NCBI GenBank assembly: GCA_963678675.1
Contig: OY783193.1
Coordinates: 10,588,822-10,652,821, forward strand
Direction of reading: 5' to 3'
Origin: Xiphydria camelus
Lineage: Eukaryota; Arthropoda; Insecta; Hymenoptera; Xiphydriidae
DNA: 64,000 nt
Part shown: positions 53,483 through 64,000 of the stretch, piece by piece
Layout: each line of letters begins with the position of its first letter
Numbering within the stretch: the first letter of the stretch is position 1
Translations under genes and position numbers: made by a program
Notes under the pieces: model-generated
Told to the model about the DNA's origin: nothing
What the model saw: the letters and a program-made list of their open reading frames with translations, nothing else
The model's database searches: none

Positions 53483-54912
53483 GCCGGGAATATAATAAAT
53501 AATCTCAGCTAAATAACTGCAAAAACATAAGCACGATATTCCCCTGTTAGCATCTCTCGTATTTATACATTTAACACACCCCATGACATTTTTCATTGGC
53601 ATACATAACATCTTGTTGCCTCGTAAAATTACTCCGTATTATGTTTGACGCTACACAAAAAATTGTCAATACTGCTTCATGCGTACAGTAATAAATATTC
53701 CATAGAATAGTCATTTATCAAAGTGCAATTAACTGTTAAGATTCTAATATTTATCTGTCAAATCTACAGTCGAATCATGTCGATCTTTTTCTCAATCAGT
53801 CGTTTTTATCGGATAACGATTGCTTTCGAATCTCTAGGAAAAAATGTCCGGATCAGATTACCAACATTAAGCGTCATTATATGGGTAACCGACTACCCGA
53901 TAGGTTCCATTGTGCTTCGCACGATTCAATACAATTTTCCATTAAGATTATCGACCCGATCTTTGCAGATCTGACCTAATACGGCCCGATGCAACGCGGT
54001 CCTCATAGAGGTGGAATACGACACCGGCCGTAAGAAGCCCATAGAAAAGCATCTTAGCTCGGAGATCTTGGCCTACATAAAAGAATTCTACTGCTTTATG
54101 CGGCCCCTAATCTCTGCCCGAAGTGGCGGAGTATCGGGTTACGGTTATTTGAAAACCCCTGAAAATATTGTCAAATATTTGACGCTTCGGATCGGAGGGA
54201 AGGAAGGAGAAGTCTATCGGTGAATAGATCGATTGAGGAATATTCTAAAAGATCCTTTCGAAGGAACTCTCCAGCATGGTGCAACGTCACGTATTTCCGT
54301 AAAAAAAAAACGACAATTTTTCACAGATCGATCCAAAATAAATTCAGTAATGACGTCAGCTATTGAATTTTATGATAATTGTCGAATTCTCAAATTTTGC
54401 TACTCGAGTTTTTTAAACTACATGAAGAAACACTTTAAATAAGGAAAGTTACTGATAGCCCAATTACGAAATCCGAACACAGATTTCTTGCGAACGATTA
54501 ATAAACAATTTTACGCGCGATCAATTTAATTGCTGCGAAACGAAGTCGCGATTCGCAAAAAAAGAACTCTTTAGCCGCAATAATTGCGCTCGTGAATCTC
54601 GAGTAAAATATCAAAGGGGAGAAAAGAAACGACAGCTCGTAAATCACTCCGCGACGAATTTCATATTCGATTAATATCGCGTCGATTACGCGCAATTTCG
54701 CGATCGCGCAAAGACTTTCTCGCGCGCGGCGCAATTGCAATCGATCGATCCTCTCTGACACTCGATAAATCATTTCACTAACCAGCCACGAATCTCGCCA
54801 AAAAATCACCCTCTCGATTCTCGCGAACAGGTGTAACTCTCGACATTTTTAACGGGCGCAAGATTTCGCTCGATCTAACGCGAACCAGAAGATCTTGTCG
54901 TGTCTATCGATA
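53483..54912. other. Intergenic, AT-rich, no gene supported
   Basis: Open frames of 60-103 residues on both strands; none shows a known motif. Confidence 0.5.
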
Positions 54913-55497
54913 GGGTAAGTCCGGGATAGTTCGACCAGCGGGTTAGTTTGATCAGTACCTATACATTCAATACGAAAACATCCATATTTGGTAGAAATGC
55001 CGTCACGACGTTTAGTTGGTTCTGCGAAGTCACAGCGGCAACTCGCGGTCACTTTTACAAAGACAACACGTGATACTGAGAACAATATTTTCGTCCTACT
55101 GATTTTTTTACCATTAAATTTGGAACGCACGTTTAGTAATTTGAAAAGGTGAGCATTTCATTTATATTAATATGTTATGAGTTTGTTAGCATACCTAAGT
55201 GTGAAAAAACGAAGTTTTGTTACTTTAATTTCACGTTAACCCTCTGGTCGGTCTCACCCTAATGAAGTGGTTTAACTAACCCGGCTATTAAGGGTTAGTT
55301 GAGCCACAGTGTCATATTTATTATTTGTTGCAACTGCATTATGCTTATGTTTTCATGCAGCTTTCTAATAAATACTTGTATAGAATTGTTCTCTTAATGA
55401 GAGATTGTAATATTTATGAAAGCATACATTTATGGAAAAAGATACTACAGTAGTTACCCCTCAAAAAAAAAGTGGTCCAACTATCCCGGACTTACCC
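54913..55497. mobile_element. GGGTAA-type TIR element
   Basis: Ends GGGTAAGTCCGGGATAGTTC and GAACTATCCCGGACTTACCC-like (the right end reads CCAACTATCCCGGACTTACC). TA precedes it, GA follows. The centre has GTTTAACTAACCC facing GGGTTAGTTGAGCC. No transposase frame. Confidence 0.7.
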
Positions 55498-56633
55498 GAT
55501 CTGACTTTCGTCGCAACTCAAAATGGTCCCGCGTCGAATAATGATTTTCAAAGAGCAAGTAAATCGAAGAGGTTACATCGTCTCGTCTCTCGACACCGTG
55601 ACGTCGTTTCCACTTCGGCTATTCACATGGACCAAATTCGTGCATTTTTGGAACGTTTCGGACACTCCTGGATGCTTCAGGACTTTAAAGGACTTTTCCT
55701 TTGTCACGCGACCCGGCATTATGGAGTGATTTTCGAGTTATTTCGACTTATTCGCCACAATGGCGAGGAGAGCCCGACTGCCTGGGCGATTTCCATTGTG
55801 CGTTTCTTTCGGCAATGGCGCAGGATCGCGAGGGATGATTTGGAGGAGTCGAGGGAGTCCCCGCTTGCTTCTCTTTTGCACGTTCAGAGACTCTGCCCGC
55901 GTCACTGGAATACGACGATGCGCGCCAAACCGGAACAACTGACTCGGGACCGCGGGTCGGGAGCCGTCCCCGAGGACAATATCGTACGGAGACAAATTTC
56001 TTAAAAATGTACCTTTTCGACTCGCAAAGGGGACAATTATTGTATTATTTGACGCCGTTTAAGCTTAAAAGCCAGAGTAAAGACTCCCGTGCGCCTCGAA
56101 TCACACGCTCAATGGATTTCCGAGGCGACGGGGAAAAACATTTCTAAAGAGATTTCGATTTCTGGAAATTCGCTGATACTCCTCGCGCGAATGTTATTCT
56201 TAACCGCGCGCGGTGCCACGGAAACGCTTTCCAGATAAAGGACCCGCCGGTGCCTCGCCGTCGATCTTTCGGGTTGGCTTTCTCCCGAACAGCTGCCGGA
56301 CGGCTTATTGGCTCCGATAATAGACATATTAAGTCAATCCTCGACGTCAAAAATTTCATTCCGCGCCAAAGCGATGCCAGGTGAGGAAGCAGGGAAGACT
56401 TTAAACCGTTGCCTTTGCCCCCCGTTGGTCTTTTGATTAAACGATAATATTCGCTACTTTGCGCAGCGAAAAATTCGCAAGATCTGTGGATTTCTACAGA
56501 GGTGAACCTCGATATTCACTGTTGCGGCTCGAATATCAGACGATATACCGAAAATGAAACGACTTTGAACGAGGGACGTTTCGTACACTCTGATCGAGAT
56601 AGCGTCAAAATTGGTGTCAACAGTACGGCGCGT
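55498..56633. other. Intergenic, no gene supported
   Basis: A plus-strand frame of 190 residues runs out of the element above to 56004 (containing QIRAFLERFGHSWMLQDF). I recognise no domain, and antisense frames overlap it. Confidence 0.45.
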
Positions 56634-56985
56634 AATTCGGTCTTCTCATAAAAAAATATTCACATTTTTAAATTTAATTTGTAATCTTTATACATATTTA
56701 ATATCACGCGAAAAAGAAAATGCCGGAAAGAATAATTATTCGCTGAGTTATAAGCGCATTTCTCTCAACGACTTTGTGACATCAGCGAAGTGCAAGCGAG
56801 TCGCACTTATGCCAAGCAACGAGTGCGACAGGGAGATAGGCACGATGCCGTAACCGCAACTTTAAATGTCGGTTTTCAGCTCGGATAAGGCCGAACATGA
56901 CAAATGAAAAAAATACGGGGTAAATAATTGGGTCAATATTTTGTCGAACCTGCAATAACAGAAAAATACGTAAGAAAACCGAATT
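56634..56985 (-). repeat. AATTCGGT-family MITE, copy 3 (inverted, intact)
   Basis: Ends AATTCGGTCTTCTC and GTAAGAAAACCGAATT. Contains the conserved core in reverse (CGCTGAGTTATAAGCGC, GCACTTATGCCAAGCAAC) and TTAATTTGTAATCTTTATAC. Confidence 0.8.
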
Positions 56986-58201
56986 CAATCGTCATTATCT
57001 CTCTATACACAGAATCATCCGCCTCCCGAATACGACGCTGATCAGCTTCCAATTCAGCGTCTTTGCCTATACGTCAAACGTTCGCAACACCCCCGGAATA
57101 TTTCTCCGCTTACGTTTCCATTTTTGTAGCATCCCCGCGGCCAATTGGTAGGTATACAGCAAAAGAGAGGGAGATCGCGCGGACGAGCCCTTTTTCTAAC
57201 AGCCACCCTCCCACGTCTTCTGGCCAATTCTCACAACGCGTCCCTCACACTCGGCTACACATCCTCGAATGCCTCGGGACGCCTTTGAGGCACTGATCCT
57301 TTGTGAACACGTGCACGGAAAATCGTAAATCTGACTAAAGAAAACCCATAGAAAACCCGGCCCGGGGTTCTTACGGGTGCGCCCGCCCGTGCACCGAGGC
57401 CTCGGAAACCTATACTAAGTGGATAATGGCCCATTGGCGGATGGCGATACGCTCGGCGCGACGCGCCGCGTCCACTTCCGGGCGCCGCTTTCGCGGTACC
57501 AATCGCCGATCTCCACGCCGATGCGCGCGCGGAGTACCTGGGCGCGGATATATATGCGTTTCGACCGGCGAAACTCGAGGCTCCTATTGTCGGAGAGCCG
57601 CCCTTATTGTGCTCGCGTGGAGAATGATCGAAATATTTGTATCTCTTCGCGCGCCGCGCCACGCTCTCGAGAACACTATGCGCGAAAGACGAAGCCGCCG
57701 TGATTTCGTGTTCCCGTTGGCGTGCCTCCTCGAACGCGAGGGATGCTCCGGTGACCCCTGGCTACCGTCTCCTATCGTGACGATCGGGGGCCAATGGGTA
57801 TGTTCACAACTTTTTGTACAACTGTTTAAAGTGCATGAATCGGAAGATTAGGATATTAAAGTAATGTAGGTAAAAAATGGGTCATTAAAAAATATTTTTC
57901 CATTATTTTTGAGATGTTAAAAAAGGCATTCGTTTTAAAGCGTCGTACTTTCACCGCCATTTTAACTGACCAATCAGAGTCGGGCAACAGATTCCCGACC
58001 ATTCACAAACCCCTTGCCAATGGTTTTAGTGACGTCACTAAGGATTTCGTTTGAATCGAAGTCAAACTTTAAACATTAAAAAAAAGAAATTAGTGCTCAG
58101 AAAAAAAAACAAACACATCTTATTAATAAGCGCAAAAAGTATTAACGAATGAGCAAAAAAAAACCTTAACATGCCCATTTGGCGCTATTTGCCGGCGGTC
58201 A
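56986..58201. other. Intergenic, no gene supported
   Basis: GC-rich 57250-57790 with overlapping frames; AT-rich after 57800. A TTCTCACA sequence (Su(H)-type, minus strand) lies at about 57227-57234. Confidence 0.5.
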
Positions 58202-58466
58202 CACTGAGGGAAAAGGTCTAGTTGAATACAAACCTGTGATGGAAAAATTTATTTGAGGTAAATAGGAATTTATTCGCATCGAACAAAGGTCTATTAATTT
58301 GAATTTGATAAATGTTTTGCATGACTTTGTAATCGAGTACGAACCTGGTAGAATATTTGCTTCGTTCTCAAATAGACTTTTGTTCGATGTGAATAAATTC
58401 GTATTCGTCTCAAATAAATTTTTCTATCAGGTTCGTATACCTACAACTAGATCTTTTCCCTGGGTG
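58202..58466. repeat. CACTGAG-type MITE, family B, copy 3
   Basis: Left end CACTGAGGGAAAAGGTCTAG, right end CTAGATCTTTTCCCTGGGTG, flanked by CA on both sides. Arms share GAGGTAAATAGGAATTTATT and AATAAATTCGTATTCGTCTC. Confidence 0.85.
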
Positions 58467-58504
58467 CAGATGCCCGATTAATGACGGGGATCATTAGAAA
58501 TCCA

Positions 58505-58902
58505 ACCGTGCGGTCGTGGAAAATAAATCATTGAGTACCTTTTGTTTCTTACATTCCATAGAAGGATATTGGAGTTCGCAAAAAAAAATTCCCTACTGAG
58601 TAAATAGGTACCAATTTTATTGCATGGATGGACGCGGGGTATCGGAATATGAATCATCGAGCACCCTCCTGAAATTCCCCTTAAAAATATTAGAATTCGC
58701 CAAAAGTAAAAAAGAAAAAAAAAGTCTATCCAATCGAATACCAATTTTGTTATATAGATGGACACGGGATATCAGAATATGTATGAATTTCCACCTTAAA
58801 ATATTGGAATTCGCCAAAAAAGAAGAAAAAAAAATGTCTACCCAAGCGAAAACGAAGCGAATTTCATTGCATAGATAAACACGGGGTATACAAAGACCTG
58901 GC
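58505..58902. repeat. Tandem repeat of about 115-130 bp, three diverged copies
   Basis: Repeated blocks TACCAATTTTATTGCATGGA, GACGCGGGGTATCGGAATAT, AAAATATTAGAATTCGCCAA start at 58609 and 58739. A partial copy at each side begins near 58505 and 58853. Confidence 0.8.
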
Positions 58903-60240
58903 ATCCAAATGTTTTCGACGACTGTTCCAAATATATCAATCGTAAACGCGAAGTGGGTCCCTCGTCTCCACGACAGGACTCTTTCCCTTCAGGCGCGCGA
59001 GAGTGACTGTCGCGTTGGTATGTTTGTCCACGGCGCGGAGGGGAGATCGTGTTTCGACGCTCGACCACGTGTGTGTGTCTCGCATTACGGACGTGGAAGA
59101 GAGGCGAGAGCCCTCCAAATTTGGCGCACATGCCGCAACCACTTGCGCGCTCGGTGGTCGAGTGTCTCCGGGACGAGTTCCAGGACTCGACTAATTATAT
59201 CGGCGGACCGCTTCCGGTCCGAGTCAAGGTCCCGTGATTTCACCGCGGAACTGATATTTTTCGATAAAAATTCTAATCGTTGCCTGTAACTCGTGATTTC
59301 ATAAATTCCGGAAGAAATGTTCAGCCTTTAAAAATCGTGTCGTAACCGAACGATATTTTAAAAGAACGCTCATCGTCAATTATTTTAACCACCACTAACC
59401 GATCATTTCGTATTATATCGCAGAATCGAACAACTACCCTCGAAATATATCCTCGTCACAGTGCAGTCGCAATTTTTTAATTATAGTTCAAAAAAGCCTT
59501 TCCCACATAAAGCATACGACGTATCGCAGAAATTAAGGTTAAAAAGGAGGCGAAAGCTCCTCCCTTTCCCGGCTCGTTAATTCGCTCCGATGCGACGAAG
59601 CGGGGCGAGCGACGGGAAAAAAATTCGGAGCACTTTACACACTCCTCCTCACGACGTCTTCTATTAATAGATAATCTCCTCTCGAGAGTTATACGCACCC
59701 CGAAGTGGCGGGAAAAAAGCGCCTCCTCGGAAGGAACCCTCCCGACGTGGAGGGGAAAAAATCATTGACCACGTGCAGGCGCACACGTGACGTCGTGGGA
59801 ACCGCGAGGTTGCGATATAAAAAAAAAAGAGGAAAAAGAAAACAAGAGAAAACCGACCGAGAGTCCCCTCGCTCCGTGTAACGCATCGGAGCTGCAACCG
59901 TAACACTATCGCGCGACACCCGACGCGTCGTAAGCCTCGAATAGATCGTCCCGGTTTTTTCTGACCGAGATTTTTTACCCAGGTACCGCACAAGATCCCG
60001 CAGCGTAGGCGCGTTTACAGGTGCGCGCGGATGGGCCCGGCTACGCGATACCTACCCCGATAAAGCGGGACGCGATCTTGTAATCGGATTTTACGGAGGG
60101 TCCCTGCGTTGTAAATACGTGAAAGTATGTCGTCGCAGGAAATGTAAATATGTGTAATATAAAAAAAAGTCTAGTCACTTTGCGCGTTAGAAATTGCCTG
60201 CAACATCGAAAGTGTCTGCAATAAGTTTTTTCTCAGGTGC
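58903..60240. other. Intergenic, no gene supported
   Basis: Overlapping frames at 58900-59290 without domains. A consensus Su(H) site, CGTGGGAAC, lies at 59794-59802 and a proneural-type E-box, ACAGGTG, at 60017-60023. These could belong to a Notch-responsive enhancer, but single matches are weak. Confidence 0.45.
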
Positions 60241-60630
60241 CGAAAATTTAATTTGATTTTATTATTAATTTTTGTTATTGCAGATACGAAAAATCTTGAC
60301 TTGATTTAGCCAGTATTTTTTAATTTTTAACTTTTCGCCTTATTGAAGCTGAAAAACGATATTTTGAAATGCACATCTACGTCATAATCTATTTAATAAG
60401 ACTATCTCCCACGCACTCATTGCTTGGCATAAGTGCGTCTCCCTCCTTTCCGACGACGTCACAATGTTGTAGAGAGCAACGCACTTATAACTCAGCGAAT
60501 AATTATTCGAACCGTTTATTATTATTTTTTTTCGAACCGTTTCTTTTTCGTTTGTTATTGAATATGTGTACACAAATTACAAATTAAATTTAAAAATATG
60601 AATTTTTTTTTTTTACTTTAACACCGAATC
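60241..60630. repeat. AATTCGGT-family MITE, copy 4 (left end decayed)
   Basis: Core GCTTGGCATAAGTGCGTCTC, CGACGTCACAA, GCACTTATAACTCAGCGAAT and right end TTTAACACCGAAT. The left terminus is not clearly preserved. Confidence 0.7.
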
Positions 60631-62217
60631 AGCTTTCATTTGTTGTATTCAAATCCACGCCTCGAGCTCATAACATTGGCAAAATCGATGCTGCGCAAGC
60701 AAACCTGCATATTTATTCATCATTTTTTTTTATTCCACGTGTAAATTTGCGCGAAAAATAATATCCCCGTCCAGCAACAATATCGCCGTATCTCTTACAA
60801 GAAGCCCCGATGAGAAGCGGCTGTACCCACGTGTACTTACATTCTTCCCGAGAGTACCAATCAGCGGGAAGCCACCATGTACTCGCAACCATATCGGGTA
60901 AACTCGACCTGCGACGCGGCGCGAAAGGATTCACCGCGATGAATCGCGAGTAGAGTTTCATCGGGTACAGTCGCCCCATATGGTTTCCCCACGATCGATG
61001 ATAACCCCGGCGCGGGGTGGAAACGCGATACATACCTGCCTATTGCAATTCGAGAGGCGAAGAGGTTTCTCCCAATTTCGAATTTTAACGAGGGAAACCG
61101 GATAGGTATTCCCGATGAATTTACTCCGCGCGGGCCGAATGCGTTCGGATTTCAACCAACCTGCAGCCGACGCAGTGCCGAGGACGATTTAAGGCCCGGG
61201 GGAGCTCGTAATGCCTGTCCCGATTATTATCGGAGATCGGGTGTATATCTCGCCTCGCACCACCGAATAACAGATATCTAATTTTCGTCGAGACGTCCAA
61301 TCACATTATTTTTCCCCCCAAAAGCACCCCAAAAGAGATACGGGGTGTATCCCCTTCCGAGTCGATCCCACCTCGCGCCCTGCGCCTCTCGTACGTAACA
61401 TCGGGGAGGTTATCCGCGCGCGCAGCGCCGAAATTACTCGAGACTTCGTGAATGGAGCCGGGAATTCTCTCTCCACCTGTTACGCTTGCCGCGCGTGTAC
61501 ACCTTTCTTCTCGGCCTCTTTGAGCCGCGCGCGGACCACGCAACCCTTCAAGTGCCAATTTCCGCTTCGCTTTGACGTTCCGTCACCCTCGTTTCTTCGG
61601 AGATTTCGCGAAACATTATACCCGACGCCGTCGTGCACACGGGGCGCGCGCACCTGTCTCGGGCGCAGCGCTTCTTCGTCTTCCTCTCGCGAGGATGCGC
61701 GTATTGCGATGGGAGGAAGCAAAAAAAAAAGAAAGACGGGAGTTGAAGAGGGAGCATCGGCAAAAATCACACACGTGTATAGACTAAGTAGCGCAACCAT
61801 TTTAAGTTGGCACTCAAATTACTGTAATTTTTTTTCCCCGGTAATCCGCGCCGGAGCTGCGGCATTGAGACTCGGCGAGCGGCCACCACCACCACCGCCG
61901 CCGTCGCACCGGACAGGAAACGCTTACAATTTCTTCTTCGTTTTGGCCTACTCCCCCCCCCCCCCCCCCCCATCACGTTCTCCTTCGGAAATCTCGCAGA
62001 AATCTGTAATCCCGACATCCGGTTTCGCGTTTCCTCGCACAAGGGACGCGGCACTACCCTCTTGCGAGGAGTTGATCTCTCGTTGTCGAGACTCTGTCTA
62101 TACGTATACCGCACTTTGGACGAAGCGTCAGTGTGGGAGTGCGCAGCGCTTTTTGACAAAAATGACTCCGAGGTCGAGGGATGAACGGAAATATTTCCAT
62201 AATTTCTCCGCTGATAA
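60631..62217. other. Intergenic, no gene supported
   Basis: GC-rich with a poly-C run at 61953-61971 and an A run near 61721. The 261-residue plus frame at 61448-62233 is Ser/Pro/Arg-rich and includes the poly-C run as Pro; I do not call it a gene. Confidence 0.5.
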
Positions 62218-62219
62218 TA

Positions 62220-62579
62220 CGAGGGCAGAGTGAAAAGTCCGACACTTTACATTAAACACTTTCTTTCTTATGAATTGTTCATTTATTTTTCAACATAGTT
62301 GCCTTTCCACTTCGTCCAACGATATTCCAATTTTTGTAAACCTTCCGAAAAGTAATTTTTGTCTAAAGTCTGTAAAGTAGCCAAATCCGGTGAATAAGAT
62401 GGATGCGGCAGCAATTCGAACTTCAAATCGACCAAATTCGCTGTTGCAACGGCTGACGAATGGACAGGTGCATTGTCGTGGTGGAACAGAACTTTTTTTT
62501 TTTCGCCAAATGGGGGCGTATACTTCGCGATCGCACCACCATCTACTAGAAAAGTATCGGACTTTTTGCTCTGCCCTCG
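62220..62579 (-). mobile_element. Mariner deletion derivative (MITE)
   Basis: TA at 62218-62219 and 62580-62581. Inverted repeats CGAGGGCAGAGTGAAAAGTC and GACTTTTTGCTCTGCCCTCG, about 30 bp. The 360-bp element retains pieces of a mariner transposase on the minus strand and has lost the rest. Confidence 0.9.
62283..62553 (-). pseudogene. Mariner transposase remnant with catalytic deletion
   Basis: Minus-strand frame with VLFHHDNAPVHSS (second catalytic Asp), then LLPHPSYSPDLA, then directly a C-terminal block (YFSEGLQKLEYRWTKWKGNYVEK). In mariner transposases PDLAP is followed by S-D and some 60 residues before the C-terminal block. Here that segment, including the third catalytic Asp, is deleted, as is everything before GAIAKYTPPFGE with the first Asp. 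The protein would be inactive. The reading frame crosses the element end at its N-terminus, so the true coding part lies inside 62220-62579. Confidence 0.85.
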
Positions 62580-62581
62580 TA

Positions 62582-63745
62582 TTAACGAATTATCCAGCAA
62601 AATAAAGTCCGTTCGCCCAAAAAAATGCAATTTCGATGAATTAAATAAATAACACGCAGCCTCTCCGGAAGAAATGTTTGAAAACCTTCGGAATAATTTT
62701 TAAAGACACGTACATATCGCACACATGTTCCTAAACTGTCACTATTATACCAAGAAGTTAAATTTTTAAGAAGCATTTTAAAATTTCCAATCAAAATGAA
62801 ATTAAAAATAATGTGGCTTTTTAATGTGGTTCAAGTATTTAGGATTTTTACTACTGATTTAATATTACTACTGATTTTGACTATAGGTACTGATTTACGG
62901 TTACTACTGATTTAATGTCACTATTGCATGCGGCAACATTTTCGTATAGTGACACTTTTGGATTATTATGTGCGATATCTACGACTCGAAAATCGTCTCT
63001 GAAAACCAGCGTCTTCTCTCCTATACGATTCCCTCTTGCGTGCGCACAGATCTCGCGAATAAATTCGCCCCGCTTCGACACCCCCGGAACACGACGGGGG
63101 GCGGCGGAGGAACCGCGACGATGCGTCACCCCCCTGACACGGGCATTGTCCGCGAGGCCACTTTAGTCAACCCCCGCGCGTCCGGAATCGTTAAACAGAT
63201 TTCCAGCCTTACACATGTTCGCGAGTGAAATAGTTGTCAGGCCGCGCAAAGGGGGCATTGAGGGGCAGAGAGAGGTCTTCGCACAAAAACGCTAAATCGC
63301 ACAAAGCGCGACGATCGGAGGGGGAGGGTCTCCTCGCGGTGAAGTCCCGACGAAGGATCGAGCCTCGTACGAAGGAGACTCGTCGCGGCGCGGTGTATTT
63401 GGCGGGAAGTATGCGGGAGGGGGGCCCCCGGACGCCCATGTTTGCTTGTGTTTGCGCGGCCCCGCGGAAAATCCATTGAGCCGATGGCTCAACAGAGCGT
63501 TCTGGGTCCATTGTGGGGCCCCACGGCGTTGTTATGGTTACCCGAGGATCGGGTCCAGCCCGCGTCCTTCAGTCCTTGTTTGGGGCGAGACGGGGGGGTG
63601 TAAACGGGGCTCGAGAGGGCGCAGTCAGATCTTTGGATCGGTGGCTCCTCCCTGTCGTCTCGTCGTGCACGCAAAAAAGAAACCAGCAATTTTTACCGCT
63701 TCATCCAGCAGCGCTGAGATTCAAGATCAATTTCAAGAATTTGTA
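62582..63745. other. Intergenic, no gene supported
   Basis: AT-rich to 62950, then GC-rich 63040-63680 with overlapping frames on both strands. A minus-strand frame at 62582-62794 looks somewhat protein-like, but I recognise no family. Confidence 0.45.
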
Positions 63746-63952
63746 CACTCTGGGAAGAAAATTTGCTTGATCGAAGTAAATGTGCTTTTGGGTAGTCCTA
63801 AGAGCACATCTATTCGATTCAAATAATATTTAATTAAATGAATAATATTTATATTCATCCAATCGATATTCATTCTAATCGAATACCTAAATGTGCTCTT
63901 AGGACTATTCGAAAATACGATTATTTCGATCAAGTACATTTTTTTCTTAGTG
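63746..63952. repeat. CACTGAG-type MITE, family C, copy 2
   Basis: TA-flanked (63744-63745, 63953-63954). Left end CACTCTGGGAAGAAAATTTG, right end ACATTTTTTTCTTAGTG. Arms contain AAATGTGCTTTTGGGTAGTC and the complement. Confidence 0.85.
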
Positions 63953-64000
63953 TACAGAGAGAGAGAGGACACATTTTTATTCACCGTTTACAGATGCACC

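Noticed and set aside
55432..56004. 190-residue frame
   Set aside because: Begins inside the end of a TIR element and shows no motif. Overlapping antisense frames are equally long per unit.
61448..62233. 261-residue plus-strand frame
   Set aside because: Contains the poly-C run as poly-Pro and several Ser/Arg stretches. Opposite strand is equally open.
62582..62794. Minus-strand frame as an odorant-receptor or other exon
   Set aside because: Some hydrophobic pattern, but no receptor signature and no splice sites that I could support.
1..64000. tRNA, rRNA and known microRNA genes
   Set aside because: I looked for tRNA B-box-like GGTTCGA sequences and common insect microRNA seeds in hairpins. 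Matches such as GGTTCGATTTC near 20,263 lacked a tRNA fold, and no familiar mature microRNA was seen.
45284..64000. A bHLH E(spl)/HES gene beside the Bearded-family gene
   Set aside because: Expected from the known insect E(spl) complex, but I found no bHLH basic-region or WRPW-like sequence. It may lie outside the window.

Overview
The window looks like genomic DNA from a hymenopteran insect, most likely an ant. CpG is not depleted, GC-rich promoter-like blocks alternate with AT-rich blocks, there are long CA, GA and poly-C microsatellites, and short inverted-repeat transposons are very dense. The insect gene described below also fits. There is no bacterial gene organisation. Most long open frames lie in low-complexity or CpG-rich DNA and I do not treat them as genes.

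One cellular gene is well supported. A TATA box near 50.01 kb, a single coding exon at 50,346-50,630 (94 residues), a very long 3' UTR and an AATAAA at 52,391 together form an intronless gene of about 2.4 kb. Its product has the layout of the Bearded family (E(spl)m-alpha/m4-like inhibitors of Neuralized in the Notch pathway): a basic amphipathic helix, then an NxxN followed by an NExLE motif. The 3' UTR carries the three post-transcriptional boxes known from this family: seven K boxes (TGTGATA), two Brd boxes (AGCTTTA) and three GY boxes (GTCTTCC). These are seed matches for the miR-2/13, miR-4/79 and miR-7 families. I found no bHLH E(spl) gene in the window.

The most unusual non-coding structure is a dispersed motif of about 48 bp between 14.95 and 22.8 kb, built around the perfect 12-bp dyad GCGTCGCGACGC. 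About 20 copies are recognisable, many decayed. Those left of about 16.2 kb lie on the minus strand, those right of about 17.8 kb on the plus strand. At 20,991-21,520 the motif has expanded into a 120-bp tandem array. I know of no described element that matches it.

The rest is mainly transposon-derived. Many short elements share CACTGAG-like ends flanked by TA (4.5, 7.1, 28.1, 33.7, 38.8, 48.7, 58.2 and 63.7 kb). Others have TTAA-flanked piggyBac-type ends (10.3, 13.7, 25.7, 40.6 and 46.9 kb), GGGTAA-type ends (16.5, 44.4 and 54.9 kb), a Tc1-like element with 162-bp arms (10.5 kb), a mariner deletion derivative (62.2 kb), a Harbinger transposase remnant (43.1 kb) and a hAT-like element (27.5 kb). 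Several are nested two or three deep, and three insertions can be compared with a related, uninserted copy elsewhere in the window. Simple tandem repeats lie at 32.0, 35.0, 44.3 and 58.6 kb. Remaining stretches are intergenic DNA in which I see no gene.
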